64,000 bases of DNA from Maridesulfovibrio sp. (GCF_963667685.1 NZ_OY763930.1:679001-743000); one strand, 5' to 3'. Shown: positions 1 to 10,901, counted from the first letter of the stretch. Program-made: numbers and translations. The notes: generated by a model not told the origin, from the sequence alone.

Positions 1-786
1 CTCCTGCGGACTCAATTCATTAAAAAACATATCAAGACCAGCTAAAATAGGAGCAAAGCAATTTCGAGGCTGTTCCGGTCGTCCATAGAAGAAGATTACA
101 ATCTTATCAGAATCCTTGCCCCTCAGCTGCCATCCCAGATTATCAAGACGCTCACGCAAATACTGATTTAATGAAGGCACCACCACGTGCCTTTCGGCAA
201 AGGGATAATCCTTTTCATCAAACCATTCCGCCAAGGTGTGGGAATTAAACAGGACATGGGTATATTCATGATGACGATAGGAAGCCTGACTCATGGCGAA
301 ACGGTACCCGAAAGGATAAAACCCCGGTTCATAGTCCTGAATGAAGTAGTAAAAAGGAGTTTTTGAATTGCCTGCCATTTCCATCAGCCTGGAGTGTTCT
401 TCCCATACCATAGTGCCTATCCAGTAAGTGCAGAAAAAAACATCGTCAGGGCTGGTATCAAGAGGTTCATCACCGAAAACAGCATCGTACTCGATTGTTT
501 TACCCGCCTGATTTTCCACAAACTCACTGAAATTGAACATCTCCTCAGGAGCCCCCAAATGGTTGAGGGACAGGAAGCGTATGGAATCGTAATGTGCGGT
601 CAGCGCTTTTGCCACCTGTAAAGCCGAGACCACTCCGCCAAAGGCCCAATTGCTAAAAAAATGGGGAAGAATAATATTCAGCCTTGGCTGCCCTTTTCCG
701 GCACCAAAGCTGAGACGAGGGCGGGCAATTACACTTTCCTTATATTTACTCTGAGCGTAGGAGATTGGTTGGGTAGAATTCTGCAT
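1..786 (-). CDS. Glycosyltransferase, WsaF/rhamnosyltransferase-like (partial, C-terminus off window)
   Basis: Reading the minus strand from an ATG at 786 gives 262 open codons to the window edge, so the gene continues past base 1. The first ~35 residues are polar. They are followed by a hydrophobic strand (LNIILPHFFSNWAFGGV) and a glycine-rich turn as in the N-terminal Rossmann-like domain of GT4-type glycosyltransferases. The motif FIQDYEPGFYPFG near residue 150 is typical of WsaF-like transferases acting in surface polysaccharide or glycan synthesis. A second block (HVLFNSHTLAEWF) fits the same fold. The UDP/dTDP-sugar site would lie in the missing half. The family call rests on remembered motifs; the substrate is unknown. 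Confidence 0.72.
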   Translation of the reverse strand, partial: MQNSTQPISYAQSKYKESVIARPRLSFGAGKGQPRLNIILPHFFSNWAFGGVVSALQVAKALTAHYDSIRFLSLNHLGAPEEMFNFSEFVENQAGKTIEYDAVFGDEPLDTSPDDVFFCTYWIGTMVWEEHSRLMEMAGNSKTPFYYFIQDYEPGFYPFGYRFAMSQASYRHHEYTHVLFNSHTLAEWFDEKDYPFAERHVVVPSLNQYLRERLDNLGWQLRGKDSDKIVIFFYGRPEQPRNCFAPILAGLDMFFNELSPQE

Positions 787-891
787 TAACAAATGTTAAT
801 AGAAACACCATATATCTGCAAGCAGGAGCACAACGAAAACGCTTCAACAAAAGTTTATTATTCACCTTCCCCGAAAACAGCTACCGCCAGT

Positions 892-1179
892 CTAAACACC
901 CTGCAAATCTTTACCGTCAACGTCATAAACCCGAATCTTATTACTGCGCGGGAATTCCTTTTTGAGCAATCTTTTGAGCACCTTTTTCAGACTCTTGGAA
1001 TTCTCATCGAAACGAGCCTGCTCAAAACCATCTTCGATCACAACATATGTATCTTCGCCCGTACGCAGAATGAGAACAGAACGGTCACGCTTGTAGGTTC
1101 TCATATCCAGACCAAGCCCAACAGGAACCTTTTTCAGCTTGAGTAAAACTGTTTCCAGTGCTGACGCCTTATCTATCAT
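892..1179 (-). CDS. Conserved hypothetical protein, 95 aa
   Basis: A small basic cytoplasmic protein without signal peptide or membrane segment. The middle alternates hydrophobic and charged residues as in a small beta-sheet (RSVLILRTGEDTYVVIEDGF), followed by a lysine/leucine-rich helix (KSLKKVLKRLLKKEF) and a final strand. I do not recognise the family. It starts 8 bases after the stop of the histidine kinase gene and is on the same strand, so it is probably the last gene of the solute-binding-protein/kinase transcript. No clear Shine-Dalgarno precedes the ATG, which fits translational coupling to the kinase gene. Confidence 0.6.
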   Translation of the reverse strand: MIDKASALETVLLKLKKVPVGLGLDMRTYKRDRSVLILRTGEDTYVVIEDGFEQARFDENSKSLKKVLKRLLKKEFPRSNKIRVYDVDGKDLQGV

Positions 1180-1187
1180 GTCGTGAC

Positions 1188-3068
1188 TCAGATATTCTTC
1201 AAAGGAAGTTTAACCGTAAATTTTGTCCAATTCCCAAAAGATGAATCCACTTCCAACTCTCCGCCATGCTGATTCTTGATTATGAAATAAGATACGGAAA
1301 GTCCCAGCCCTGTCCCCTTTCCCACTTCTTTTGTGGTGTAAAAAGGTTCAAAAATACGTTTACGGATAGCCATATCCATACCTGGACCGTTATCTTCTAT
1401 CTCAACTAAAACCATAGGGAATTCTTTCTTTATGCGGCAGATGAAACGGGGATTTTCATTAATGAAATCCTTCTCCATCATTGCTTCAGCACCGTTTTTT
1501 AACAGGTTGAAAAAAACCTGTTGCAGCTCGGTTCCCTCACATACAACATTCGGAATGTCACTATCGTACTCCCGATTTATCTCAATTTTCCTGAAATCAT
1601 AATGCTTTTTCAGATCATAATCGTTTGCTGCGAGTTCTATTGTGCTATCCAGCAACTTGGCAAGGTCGTACTTATCATGCCTCTTTTCACTCTTCCGGCT
1701 GAAGGTCAGCATATTTGCGACAATCGCTGCGGCTCTGTTGCCCGAGTCAAAAATCCCGTCAAGCATACGTAAAATATCTCGACGCTCCATGTAACAGCGC
1801 ATAGATTCCAGATCTAAACCACACTCTTCGGCCACAACTTCATTCTGTTTCAAATCGCCGAAAATGCGTTTACGCATGTTGTGCACATGCCCCAACACAC
1901 CGGCCAGGGGGTTGTTAATCTCATGAGCCATCCCTGCTGCCAAACCACCGACCGACATCATTTTCTCGGATTGAACCATCATCATCTCCAGCCGGGTGCG
2001 ATCTGTAACATCGTCAACACGAATTACAGCCCCGTCCACACCGTCTGCAGTCAGAGGATAAATGGTAATCTCATCATAAAGCAACTCACCGTCTTCCCGG
2101 CGATGCTGATGAGAATCTAAATAAACTTTTCTCTCATCAACAGCCTTACGAACCAAATCGACCACCGGCGCCATTCTTGGAACAACACTCTCCAAATGAC
2201 GGCCCACAGCTTCCGAAGCCAAAATACCGATGTTCTTCTCCGCCTGCTTATTCCAGTGCGTGATTATGCATTCATTATCCACACTGACCAATGCAGAAGG
2301 CATAGAATTAATAATACTTGAGAGATAGAGACGCAGTTGCCCAAGTTCATCCTTGGTTCTATGTAGCTGGTGGATTTCCTTTTCAATTTTGCTGAGCAAA
2401 GTATTAAAATTTTCTGCTACTGAACCTATCTCGTCCAACTCATGCCCTTTAGGTGGCACAACCCTTTTAAAATAGCGGCTTTCAAGTTCAAATTCAGAAA
2501 GAGTGCGAGCCAACCTCGACAGCGGACGGGTAAGAGTCAAATAAAAAACGAGTGCGAAAGAAATAGCCAGAGCAACGAGAATAACTAGAATATTTGCAAC
2601 TTCAGCATTAATCACGGAATGCAGTTCATCATTCACTTCACGATCATCAATATCAACGACCAGCCTGCCAACGGAACTGCCGTAAGCAATCAAAGAAATA
2701 GAGCGCACATTATTCCATTTGATTCCGGGGATAGCCAGACCTGAATTATCTTTTTTTTCATCCGGTTTGGCAAAGGTGAAAAGAACTGTCCCAAAATCAT
2801 CAACAACCGATACGGAACGGACATAGCGGGAGTCGATAAGCCCCTGAACAGAGCGCTCGGCTAGTATTGGATCTATACGGAATGCAGCTTCACCGGCAGT
2901 CCCTGCCACTGCATTCACCAATGCTGAAATAGTGGAATTTATTTCACCGATACGCCAATCAATAAACATCTTAATGCGCATGCCGCCAACTATGATGCAT
3001 ACGGCAAATGCCACCAGGACCAGATTCAAGGTCAAAGCAAAATTTAAACTCCTGCGATTCGCAAGCAT
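1188..3068 (-). CDS. Membrane sensor histidine kinase (HAMP-PAS-HisKA-HATPase)
   Basis: A 626-residue inner-membrane kinase. A first membrane segment spans about residues 8-30, a ~125-residue periplasmic sensor follows, and the second segment is at 156-178. Next come a HAMP linker (to ~235), a PAS domain (~250-355) and the HisKA box GGLAAGMAHEINNPLAG with the phospho-accepting His at about 382. The ATPase part shows an N-box (NLLKNGAEAM), DNGPGMD and GKGTGLGLSVS. It autophosphorylates and should pass phosphate to a receiver encoded elsewhere, since none is adjacent. The gene starts 9 bases after the solute-binding-protein gene with AAGGA upstream, so the binding protein may feed ligand information to the sensor. 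Its core is strikingly like the kinase at 4313-6205. Confidence 0.92.
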   Translation of the reverse strand: MLANRRSLNFALTLNLVLVAFAVCIIVGGMRIKMFIDWRIGEINSTISALVNAVAGTAGEAAFRIDPILAERSVQGLIDSRYVRSVSVVDDFGTVLFTFAKPDEKKDNSGLAIPGIKWNNVRSISLIAYGSSVGRLVVDIDDREVNDELHSVINAEVANILVILVALAISFALVFYLTLTRPLSRLARTLSEFELESRYFKRVVPPKGHELDEIGSVAENFNTLLSKIEKEIHQLHRTKDELGQLRLYLSSIINSMPSALVSVDNECIITHWNKQAEKNIGILASEAVGRHLESVVPRMAPVVDLVRKAVDERKVYLDSHQHRREDGELLYDEITIYPLTADGVDGAVIRVDDVTDRTRLEMMMVQSEKMMSVGGLAAGMAHEINNPLAGVLGHVHNMRKRIFGDLKQNEVVAEECGLDLESMRCYMERRDILRMLDGIFDSGNRAAAIVANMLTFSRKSEKRHDKYDLAKLLDSTIELAANDYDLKKHYDFRKIEINREYDSDIPNVVCEGTELQQVFFNLLKNGAEAMMEKDFINENPRFICRIKKEFPMVLVEIEDNGPGMDMAIRKRIFEPFYTTKEVGKGTGLGLSVSYFIIKNQHGGELEVDSSFGNWTKFTVKLPLKNI

Positions 3069-3077
3069 ACATCATCC

Positions 3078-3863
3078 TTATTTGATAGGGGCGACTATCC
3101 TGGCAAACCGGCCATCGTCCTTCATCTTTCGAATAGCGCTGTTAATCTCATCCATGCGCGAAGCCAGTGGTGATAATTTTGAAATACCCATATGCCAGTA
3201 ACAACGCGACACAGCATGGTCTGCACTTTTTATGCGCTCACGCCATTCTGCATTGGATTTAAAAAACTCCTGCACCGAAGCTTCATTCTCGATAAATAAA
3301 TCAACCCTGCCTGCCAGCAGCTTCACCAAGCACGATTCAGTATCTGTTGAATACAAGACCTTAAATTTTTTCTTATTTATAGCTTCTAGAATATCCGGAC
3401 TATAAGTGTAGCCGATAATCAAACCAATTGTTTTCCCGGCCAGATCATCAAGACTCTCCCAGTGAAAGTCAGGAAATCTTTCCGGCATATAATAAATGAG
3501 TTCTTTGATTTCAAAAAGCGGAACCGAAAAAACAAGGAACTGCTCCCGTTCACTGTTTTTCATAAGCAAAGGAACGCCGTCAATCTTTCCGTGTGTTACT
3601 GATTTTATGGCCCGTCCCCATGGAACAAGCTCGATTTCAAAATCAGCGCCTATTTCCCCAAAAATAAGACTCAACATTTCATATGAAATGCCTTCCCGAG
3701 AAAGACTTCCTGTCTCCCCTATGCTGAATGGAGGCAGCGGCTCGTCCATAAAGATAAATTTATTCTTACCCGGCTGCCGAGCATCCGCGGAGGCTATAGA
3801 GCAGCACCAGACAAAAACAAACAGGAGACTTAAGCAGAGTGCAAAATTACATTTTTTAACCAT
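3078..3863 (-). CDS. Periplasmic solute-binding protein, family 3 (SBP_bac_3)
   Basis: About 261 residues from the ATG at 3863; a TTG five codons upstream is a less likely start. A signal peptide covers roughly residues 1-26 (basic start, long hydrophobic run, then SIASADA). The mature part follows the amino-acid-binding bacterial family 3 pattern: FIFMDEPLPPFSI near the N-terminus, a hinge near LVPWGRAIKSVTHGKIDGV and a second lobe with LAGKTIGLIIGYTYSP. No ABC permease or ATPase gene is nearby. The next gene is a histidine kinase, so a role as a sensory ligand-binding protein is more likely than transport; this is inference from gene order. Confidence 0.82.
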   Translation of the reverse strand: MVKKCNFALCLSLLFVFVWCCSIASADARQPGKNKFIFMDEPLPPFSIGETGSLSREGISYEMLSLIFGEIGADFEIELVPWGRAIKSVTHGKIDGVPLLMKNSEREQFLVFSVPLFEIKELIYYMPERFPDFHWESLDDLAGKTIGLIIGYTYSPDILEAINKKKFKVLYSTDTESCLVKLLAGRVDLFIENEASVQEFFKSNAEWRERIKSADHAVSRCYWHMGISKLSPLASRMDEINSAIRKMKDDGRFARIVAPIK

Positions 3864-4312
3864 ACACCTATATATCAATTTATAAATAAAAATTAAAATA
3901 AATAATTAAAAGCAATTCCTCTCAAACCTAATGATAAAATCTAGCTGTTTCGCATAACCTTGTCCAGCTGCAGCCCAAAACAAGTATATCAGTGATGCAT
4001 TTCCTTGAGTTTATATTTTATATCATTAGCTACAATTTAAAATATAACCTACGTGTTCTTCATTAACCTAACTAAGAATCAAGCTCTTTTAATCGAAGAT
4101 TTACAATGAACTCCATTTCCATAAGCAGATAAATAGCACCGGCTAATCTCAAGAATTCCAATCAGAAGGCTTTGAAGAAAATACGTCACGGGAAAATGAA
4201 TCCGGCATAGACCGTAAATTATACTAAATATTTTTAAACTCATTGTGGATGCTTCCTTCTCAATCTGATAGTATAAATAAACAATACCAACTTTATAATT
4301 TGGGGAATAGAA
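3864..4312. other. AT-rich intergenic region between divergent genes
   Basis: About 450 bases between the divergent solute-binding-protein gene and the heme-type kinase gene. It should carry both promoters. A 53-codon minus-strand frame (4079-4243, GGAAG before its ATG) would encode a mildly hydrophobic peptide, but it has no recognisable motif and is not called as a gene. I see no terminator, tRNA or repeat here. Confidence 0.5.
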
Positions 4313-6205
4313 GTGAAATATAGCCACAAATTATTCCTCTTCGGGCTTCTTTGGGCTTGTTTCTGGACTGCTACCATATATTACTTTTATTCAGGAGTAA
4401 TTCAGGCAGAAGAAGAGAATATCTACAGGACAGCCTTGAGAGAAGCTGAGGTCGCATACGAAAAGGATCTGACTTACCGCCACTGGATAACAGAAGTCGG
4501 AGGTATTTATGTTGAAGTATCACCTACCCTCCAGCCAAACGAACACCTGATTGTACCAAACCGGGACATAACAACAGCGAATGGTAAAAAATTAACCATG
4601 ATCAATCCCGCATACATGATGCGCATGGTCTATGCGCGCATGGGCAGCAAATCATGTTTGCATGGTCATATCACCAGCCTTAACCCTATACGCCCAAGCA
4701 ACAAACCCAATGACTGGGAAAAAAGAGCGTTGGAAACATTCACTGACACTCATGCTGATTATCATGAACTGGGGACAGAAAATGGTAAGCCGGTCCTGCG
4801 CTTTTTGCGCCCGATGATCACCGAGCAAGGATGCCTGAAATGCCATGCGTACCAGGGCTATAAGCTCGGTGACATACGAGGAGGAATAAGCGTAACTGTA
4901 CCCATGTCAGAATATCACCAAAATCTTAACCACTTCATGAGACACGCAAACGCCTCATTCGCTATTATATGGTCCGGCGGAATACTGTTTTTACTTATTG
5001 GTTTATATATTTTAGCCAAATATGCCCGAGCTCGCAGCTACGCGGAAAAAGAGCTTCTGAACACTCAAAGATATCTTGCTAACATACTTAATTCCATGCC
5101 TTCAATTCTGGTAGGAGTTGATCCGGAAGGCAATGTAACCCACTGGAATACCGAAGCTGAGAAATTCAGCAACATTCCTTCCAGTGAAGCTATCGGTCGG
5201 CCTCTAGCGGAGACCATGCCCAAGATGCAAAACGAATTAGGAAAAGTGCTTGATGCTATGAGGACCCGCACAATTGAGACCAAATCCATGGAAACACGGA
5301 CAAACGGCGACACAACCCGCTACGACGACATTACAATATTCCCGCTCGTTGCCAACTGTATTCAAGGAGCCGTAATCCGTATTGATGACGTTACAGAGAG
5401 GATCAATCTCGAACAAATGATGATCCAGTCCGAAAAGATGCTTTCTGTTGGCGGACTTGCTGCCGGCATGGCTCATGAAATCAATAACCCGCTTGCCGGT
5501 ATTCTTGGGCATGCCCAGAACATGCAGAAAAGACTGCTGAGTGATATGGAAAAAAATAAATCCACAGCGGAAGAATGCGGCATGTCATTTGAACAATTGC
5601 AGGATTATCTGCATAAGCGAAACATTCCGTTAATGATCAATGGTATTCAAGAATCAGGAAAACGGGCAGCTGCGATAGTATCCAACATGCTCAACTTCAG
5701 TCGTAAAAGTGAGCAAAAGACAAAGCTGCACCACCTAAACGAACTTTTGGATAACACAATAGAACTTGCAGCAAATGATTATAACCTCAAAAAACACTAT
5801 GATTTCAGAAAAATAGAAATAATACGCGAATATGCTGAGGACTTGCCGCCTGTTCTCTGCGATGGGAATGAAATTCAACAGGTCTTCCTGAATCTTCTGC
5901 GTAACGGTGCAGAAGCGATGACAGACAAAACTTACACAAACGACGAACCTAGATTTATATGCCGGACAAAACGTCAAAATGACAAGTATATCGTAGAAAT
6001 CGAAGACAATGGTCCTGGTATTATGCTTGACCAGAAAAATATTGTTTTCGATCCGTTCTACACTACAAAAGAAGTGGGAAAAGGGACCGGGTTAGGTCTT
6101 TCTGTCTCGTACTTCATCATAACCAACCAGCATAAAGGAATCATGGAAGTTGACTCGGTCCCGGGCGAATGGACACGATTCACAATCAAACTCCCTTTTT
6201 CGTAA
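4313..6205 (+). CDS. Sensor histidine kinase with heme-binding DUF3365/Tll0287-like periplasmic domain
   Basis: A 630-residue membrane kinase using a GTG start with GGGGAA eight bases upstream. Membrane segments lie near residues 7-28 and 215-236. The periplasmic part contains HGHITSLNPIRP (~117-128) and a CxxCH heme c attachment site (CLKCH, ~174-178), the signature of the DUF3365/Tll0287 sensor fold. A PAS domain (~255-365) precedes the H-box with the phospho-His at ~388, then an N-box (NLLRNGAEAM) and GKGTGLGLSVS. A covalently bound heme outside the membrane suggests redox, gas or small-ligand sensing. No receiver gene adjoins it. The kinase core closely resembles the protein at 1188-3068, pointing to duplication with sensor exchange. 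Confidence 0.92.
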   Translation: MKYSHKLFLFGLLWACFWTATIYYFYSGVIQAEEENIYRTALREAEVAYEKDLTYRHWITEVGGIYVEVSPTLQPNEHLIVPNRDITTANGKKLTMINPAYMMRMVYARMGSKSCLHGHITSLNPIRPSNKPNDWEKRALETFTDTHADYHELGTENGKPVLRFLRPMITEQGCLKCHAYQGYKLGDIRGGISVTVPMSEYHQNLNHFMRHANASFAIIWSGGILFLLIGLYILAKYARARSYAEKELLNTQRYLANILNSMPSILVGVDPEGNVTHWNTEAEKFSNIPSSEAIGRPLAETMPKMQNELGKVLDAMRTRTIETKSMETRTNGDTTRYDDITIFPLVANCIQGAVIRIDDVTERINLEQMMIQSEKMLSVGGLAAGMAHEINNPLAGILGHAQNMQKRLLSDMEKNKSTAEECGMSFEQLQDYLHKRNIPLMINGIQESGKRAAAIVSNMLNFSRKSEQKTKLHHLNELLDNTIELAANDYNLKKHYDFRKIEIIREYAEDLPPVLCDGNEIQQVFLNLLRNGAEAMTDKTYTNDEPRFICRTKRQNDKYIVEIEDNGPGIMLDQKNIVFDPFYTTKEVGKGTGLGLSVSYFIITNQHKGIMEVDSVPGEWTRFTIKLPFS

Positions 6206-6220
6206 AGACGTAAAAGTAAA

Positions 6221-6246
6221 GGGCACCGCAAGCGGTGCCCTTATTA
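6221..6246. terminator. Bidirectional intrinsic terminator
   Basis: A perfect 9-bp stem (gggcaccgc / gcggtgccc) with a two-base loop separates the convergent kinase and glpK genes. T-rich stretches follow on both strands, so it can end transcription from either side. Confidence 0.85.
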
Positions 6247-6285
6247 TATACAGTAAGATACAGCGGTTGAGCTGCGTTTTTTATA

Positions 6286-7833
<1,548 letters not shown>

Positions 7834-7853
7834 CTATCTATCAATCGTGAAAC

Positions 7854-8561
7854 TTAGCCTACGAGTGCTTTGTATACCAGAGCACCTGCAACACCACCGC
7901 AAATAGGTGCTACAACAGGAATCCAGGCGTATCCCCAGTCACTATCACCTTTACCCGGGATGGGCAGGATAGCGTGAGCAATACGGGGACCGAGGTCACG
8001 AGCAGGGTTGATAGCGTAACCGGTAGGGCCACCAAGAGAGAGGCCGATAGCTACGATGAAGAAACCGACGATCAGGGGGTTAAGGCCCTGAGTGAATTCG
8101 TTGGCACCGATTCCAAGGAGAATAAAAACCAGAAAGAAGGTGCCGATAAATTCGCAGAGAAAGTTTTCAGCAGTGCAGGGGATAGCGGGGCCAGTGGAGA
8201 AAACAGCCAGTTTAAGGCCTGCGTCTGTAGTGGGCTCCCAGTGGCATTTGTAAGTGAAGTAGCAGAGTACCGCACCAAGGAATGCGCCGAGCATCTGACC
8301 GGCAATATAAATGGGAACCTGTGCCCAGGGAAAATATCCACCGGCAGCAAGGCCGATTGTTACTGCAGGGTTGACGTGTGCACCGGAGTATTTACCGGCA
8401 ACATATACTGCAAATGTTACTGCAAAACCCCAACCCATGGTGATAACAATCCAACCACCGTTTTGACCCTTGGATTTTTCAAGAAGGACGTTGGCAACTA
8501 CGCCGCAACCGAAAAGTGTCAGAATCATTGTACCAATTACTTCGCCTAAGAAAGGACTCAT
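7854..8561 (-). CDS. glpF: Glycerol uptake facilitator (aquaglyceroporin)
   Basis: An MIP-family channel of 235 residues. The ATG at 8561 is preferred over an in-frame start 22 codons upstream because GGGAG lies seven bases before it and the protein then begins directly with the first membrane helix (MSPFLGEVIGTMILTLFG). Both half-helix NPA motifs are present: GAHVNPAVTIG and GYAINPARDLGPR. The Asp after the second NPAR is characteristic of glycerol facilitators rather than water-selective aquaporins. Six membrane helices can be drawn. The gene leads glpK and is preceded by a perfect palindrome that may be the regulator's operator. Confidence 0.97.
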   Translation of the reverse strand: MSPFLGEVIGTMILTLFGCGVVANVLLEKSKGQNGGWIVITMGWGFAVTFAVYVAGKYSGAHVNPAVTIGLAAGGYFPWAQVPIYIAGQMLGAFLGAVLCYFTYKCHWEPTTDAGLKLAVFSTGPAIPCTAENFLCEFIGTFFLVFILLGIGANEFTQGLNPLIVGFFIVAIGLSLGGPTGYAINPARDLGPRIAHAILPIPGKGDSDWGYAWIPVVAPICGGVAGALVYKALVG

Positions 8562-8598
8562 AATCACTCCCACATCTCTTAAAGCAGTTAAAACACAA

Positions 8599-8622
8599 AT
8601 TCGTTTCTTTTCGGAAACGAAT
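8599..8622. promoter_or_regulatory. Candidate GlpR operator upstream of glpF
   Basis: A perfect inverted repeat, attcgtttc - 6 bases - gaaacgaat, lies 38 bases upstream of the glpF start codon. Related TTTCRTTT/GAAAYGAAA words recur before glpD and the glpR-like gene, as expected for operators of one DeoR-family repressor. Binding is inferred. Confidence 0.6.
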
Positions 8623-8881
8623 ACCACCTCGCGCTCGAGTATCTCTCACGCTTTTCCATTTCCTATGGGTTAACACTATTTTGTAACAAACAAAAAATCA
8701 ACCCCATAATGTTCAAAATCGAAAAGAAATTTTCACTTTAAGCTTTCGGTTTGGTAAAATTAGTTTGATATTAAACAGTTGCATTGCCTATTTTCAAAAC
8801 TCGTTTTCTATTCCGACAGCTTACCTCCTGTTAATAAAGTGGACTTTATGACGCACAGCAACATAATCCGCAAATTTATCT

Positions 8882-8897
8882 GAAACGAAAATGAAAC
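8882..8897. promoter_or_regulatory. Candidate second GlpR operator (tandem GAAAYGAAA words)
   Basis: The sequence GAAACGAAAATGAAAC has two GAAAYG words in tandem, the arrangement reported for operators of GlpR-type DeoR regulators. It lies about 320 bases upstream of glpF and is equally close to the 3' end of glpD, so the controlled promoter is uncertain. Confidence 0.4.
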
Positions 8898-9021
8898 ATC
8901 CCTGTCAATACAAATGGAAAGATGCACACAATCTTACATAGAAAGTGAACATAGCTGTAAAGAAATTGAAATCGAATATACTCAATTTCCAAAACAGGCA
9001 CACTATTTTTTTTACATTTAA

Positions 9022-9059
9022 ATGAAAAAAAGAAGCCGTCGGCCCAGGCGACCGACGGC
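9022..9059 (-). terminator. Terminator of glpD
   Basis: An 8-bp stem (gccgtcgg / ccgacggc) is followed on the minus strand by cttctttttttcattt. It lies about 160 bases beyond the glpD stop. Confidence 0.8.
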
Positions 9060-9216
9060 AAAGGGAAGTGGTGATGGAGGTAGGGAAGCCCTCCATCGTT
9101 CTTTGGAGAATATAGTACACTGAAAACAGTGCGAAATATATTAATGCAACATTCTAGTCGGGCGTTGATGCAGTAGGGATACATCAACACCCGGATCTAA
9201 AAATAGCTGTAATTAC

Positions 9217-10779
9217 CTAGTCTACAATATAGTTCTTGGCCAGCTCCTGGAACGCAACGGTCTGTTCTTTAACCCATGCCTCATCTTTGCCAAGCTCTTT
9301 TGCCATGATTTCAGCAGCCTTAGGAGCCACTTCATTGGCAGCCTTAGCATCAATGATCAGCGCTCTGGTCCTGCGGGCCAATGCGTCACCGACAGTATGT
9401 GCCCATTCGTGACGGGCTGCCCAGACAACTTCAAGCCAGGAGTAAGGAAGTCTTTCATGCATGCGGGTATCAAGCTCGGGATATTCTTCAGCAAGAGCCA
9501 TGATTTCAGATGCTTCACTACCGTAAACATGCATGTGATCATTATGGTCAAACTCTTCGGTGTAGCCGTGGAGCTTTACGTTCTTGGTCACGCAGGGACG
9601 GAAAGGCAGGCTGCCCATCTGGATTGCGTTATCAATGCAGTCTTCTGCCATGTGTCTGTAAGTAGTCCATTTACCGCCGGCAATTGTCAGCAGCTTGTTG
9701 GGAGACACGGTCAGATAGTGATCTCTGGAAAGTGCGGAAGTGGATTCAGAATCTCCGGCTGCAATAAGGGGACGGATACCGGTGAATACACTGCGAACAT
9801 CTGCGCGGGTAGGTGCTTTGGCGAGATATCTTGCGGAGTGCTCAACGAGGAAGTTGATTTCCTCTTCAAGCGGTTTGGGCTCCATGCATACGGAATCAAG
9901 GGCGGTGTCAGTAGTACCGACAACAACCTTACCGTGCCAGGGCACGAAAAATATTACACGGCCGTCATCAGTCTTGGGAACCATGATCCCTGTATCACCA
10001 CCGAGAAAATCACGGTCGATAACGATATGGATACCCTGACTTGGGGCAATAAGTTTTTTATGTTCGCCGTTATCCATGTTCATGATGTCATCGGTGAAAA
10101 TACCGGTGGCGTTGATAACTGCTTTGGCTTTCAGCTCGTAGCTCTTACCGGAAAGCTTATCTTCGGCCTTAACACCGCAGACATACCCGGTGGAATTTTT
10201 AACGAGGTCGGTAACCTTGGTGTGGTTCATGGGACAGCCGCCCATATCAGCCATAGTGCGTGCAAGGGTCAGGGCCAGACGGGCATCATCAAATTGACCG
10301 TCGTGATAGGTCACGCCACCCTTAAGCTTCTTGCTGAGAACTCCCGGGACTTCTTTCATAACAGAACCCTTGGAGTAAATCTGGGAAGGACCGAAGCTGT
10401 ATTTTCTAGCCAGCATATCATAGCACTTAAGGCCGATGCCGTAATAGGGAAGGCCCCACCATTTGTAGTCGGGGACGATGAACTTCTGGTTATAGCACAT
10501 GTGCGGTGCATTCTGCTTGAGGATACCGCGCTCATACAGAGCTTCCATAACCAGGGAAATATTACCCTGTGCGAGGTATCTAACACCACCGTGAACCATT
10601 TTGGTACTACGGCTTGAAGTCGCCTCGGCAAAGTCACCCTGTTCAAGAAGAAGCACAGAATAGCCACGGGCGGCAGCATCAAGACCGGAACCGAGGCCGG
10701 TAGCACCACCACCTATAATAATGAAGTCCCAAACTTTTGAGCTGTCTTCCATCTGTTGGACAAAATCTGAACGTTTCAT
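9217..10779 (-). CDS. glpD: Glycerol-3-phosphate dehydrogenase (FAD-dependent, GlpD/GlpA type)
   Basis: A 520-residue flavoprotein oxidising sn-glycerol 3-phosphate to dihydroxyacetone phosphate and delivering electrons to the quinone pool at the membrane. The N-terminal dinucleotide fold has FIIIGGGATGLGSGLDAAARG, followed by the GlpA/GlpD block SSRSTKMVHGGVRYL. A second conserved block is FFVPWHGKVVVGTTD and the C-terminal domain has GGKWTTYRHMAED. No GlpB or GlpC subunit gene follows, so it acts alone like GlpD. It stands apart from glpFK but on the same strand, with regulator-like words upstream, and probably belongs to the same regulon. Confidence 0.96.
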   Translation of the reverse strand: MKRSDFVQQMEDSSKVWDFIIIGGGATGLGSGLDAAARGYSVLLLEQGDFAEATSSRSTKMVHGGVRYLAQGNISLVMEALYERGILKQNAPHMCYNQKFIVPDYKWWGLPYYGIGLKCYDMLARKYSFGPSQIYSKGSVMKEVPGVLSKKLKGGVTYHDGQFDDARLALTLARTMADMGGCPMNHTKVTDLVKNSTGYVCGVKAEDKLSGKSYELKAKAVINATGIFTDDIMNMDNGEHKKLIAPSQGIHIVIDRDFLGGDTGIMVPKTDDGRVIFFVPWHGKVVVGTTDTALDSVCMEPKPLEEEINFLVEHSARYLAKAPTRADVRSVFTGIRPLIAAGDSESTSALSRDHYLTVSPNKLLTIAGGKWTTYRHMAEDCIDNAIQMGSLPFRPCVTKNVKLHGYTEEFDHNDHMHVYGSEASEIMALAEEYPELDTRMHERLPYSWLEVVWAARHEWAHTVGDALARRTRALIIDAKAANEVAPKAAEIMAKELGKDEAWVKEQTVAFQELAKNYIVD

Positions 10780-10901
10780 GCAACACCCACTCTATAAACC
10801 GACCGCAAACGCCGGATAAAAATTGTAATGAACATACGAACCCGCTTCCTCATAAAAAAACGCTTGGAACGGGTTCCTCCCACGCATCATATTTTCAATG
10901 C

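Larger units (their letters stand above)
8562..9216. promoter_or_regulatory. glpF upstream region and glpD downstream region
   Basis: This 655-base non-coding stretch holds the glpD terminator (9022-9059), a second hairpin (gatggagg 9073-9080 / cctccatc 9090-9097) and the glpFK control region with two candidate operators at 8599-8622 and 8882-8897. The part between 8640 and 8880 is AT-rich and shows no open frame of note. Confidence 0.6.

Noticed and set aside
4079-4243. 53-codon minus-strand frame with GGAAG upstream
   Set aside because: No motif, and the surrounding spacer is AT-rich and should be a promoter region; support is too thin.
9397-10617. 406-codon plus-strand open frame
   Set aside because: It lies wholly antisense to glpD, has no recognisable domain and no convincing ribosome-binding site; it is a by-product of the codon use of glpD.
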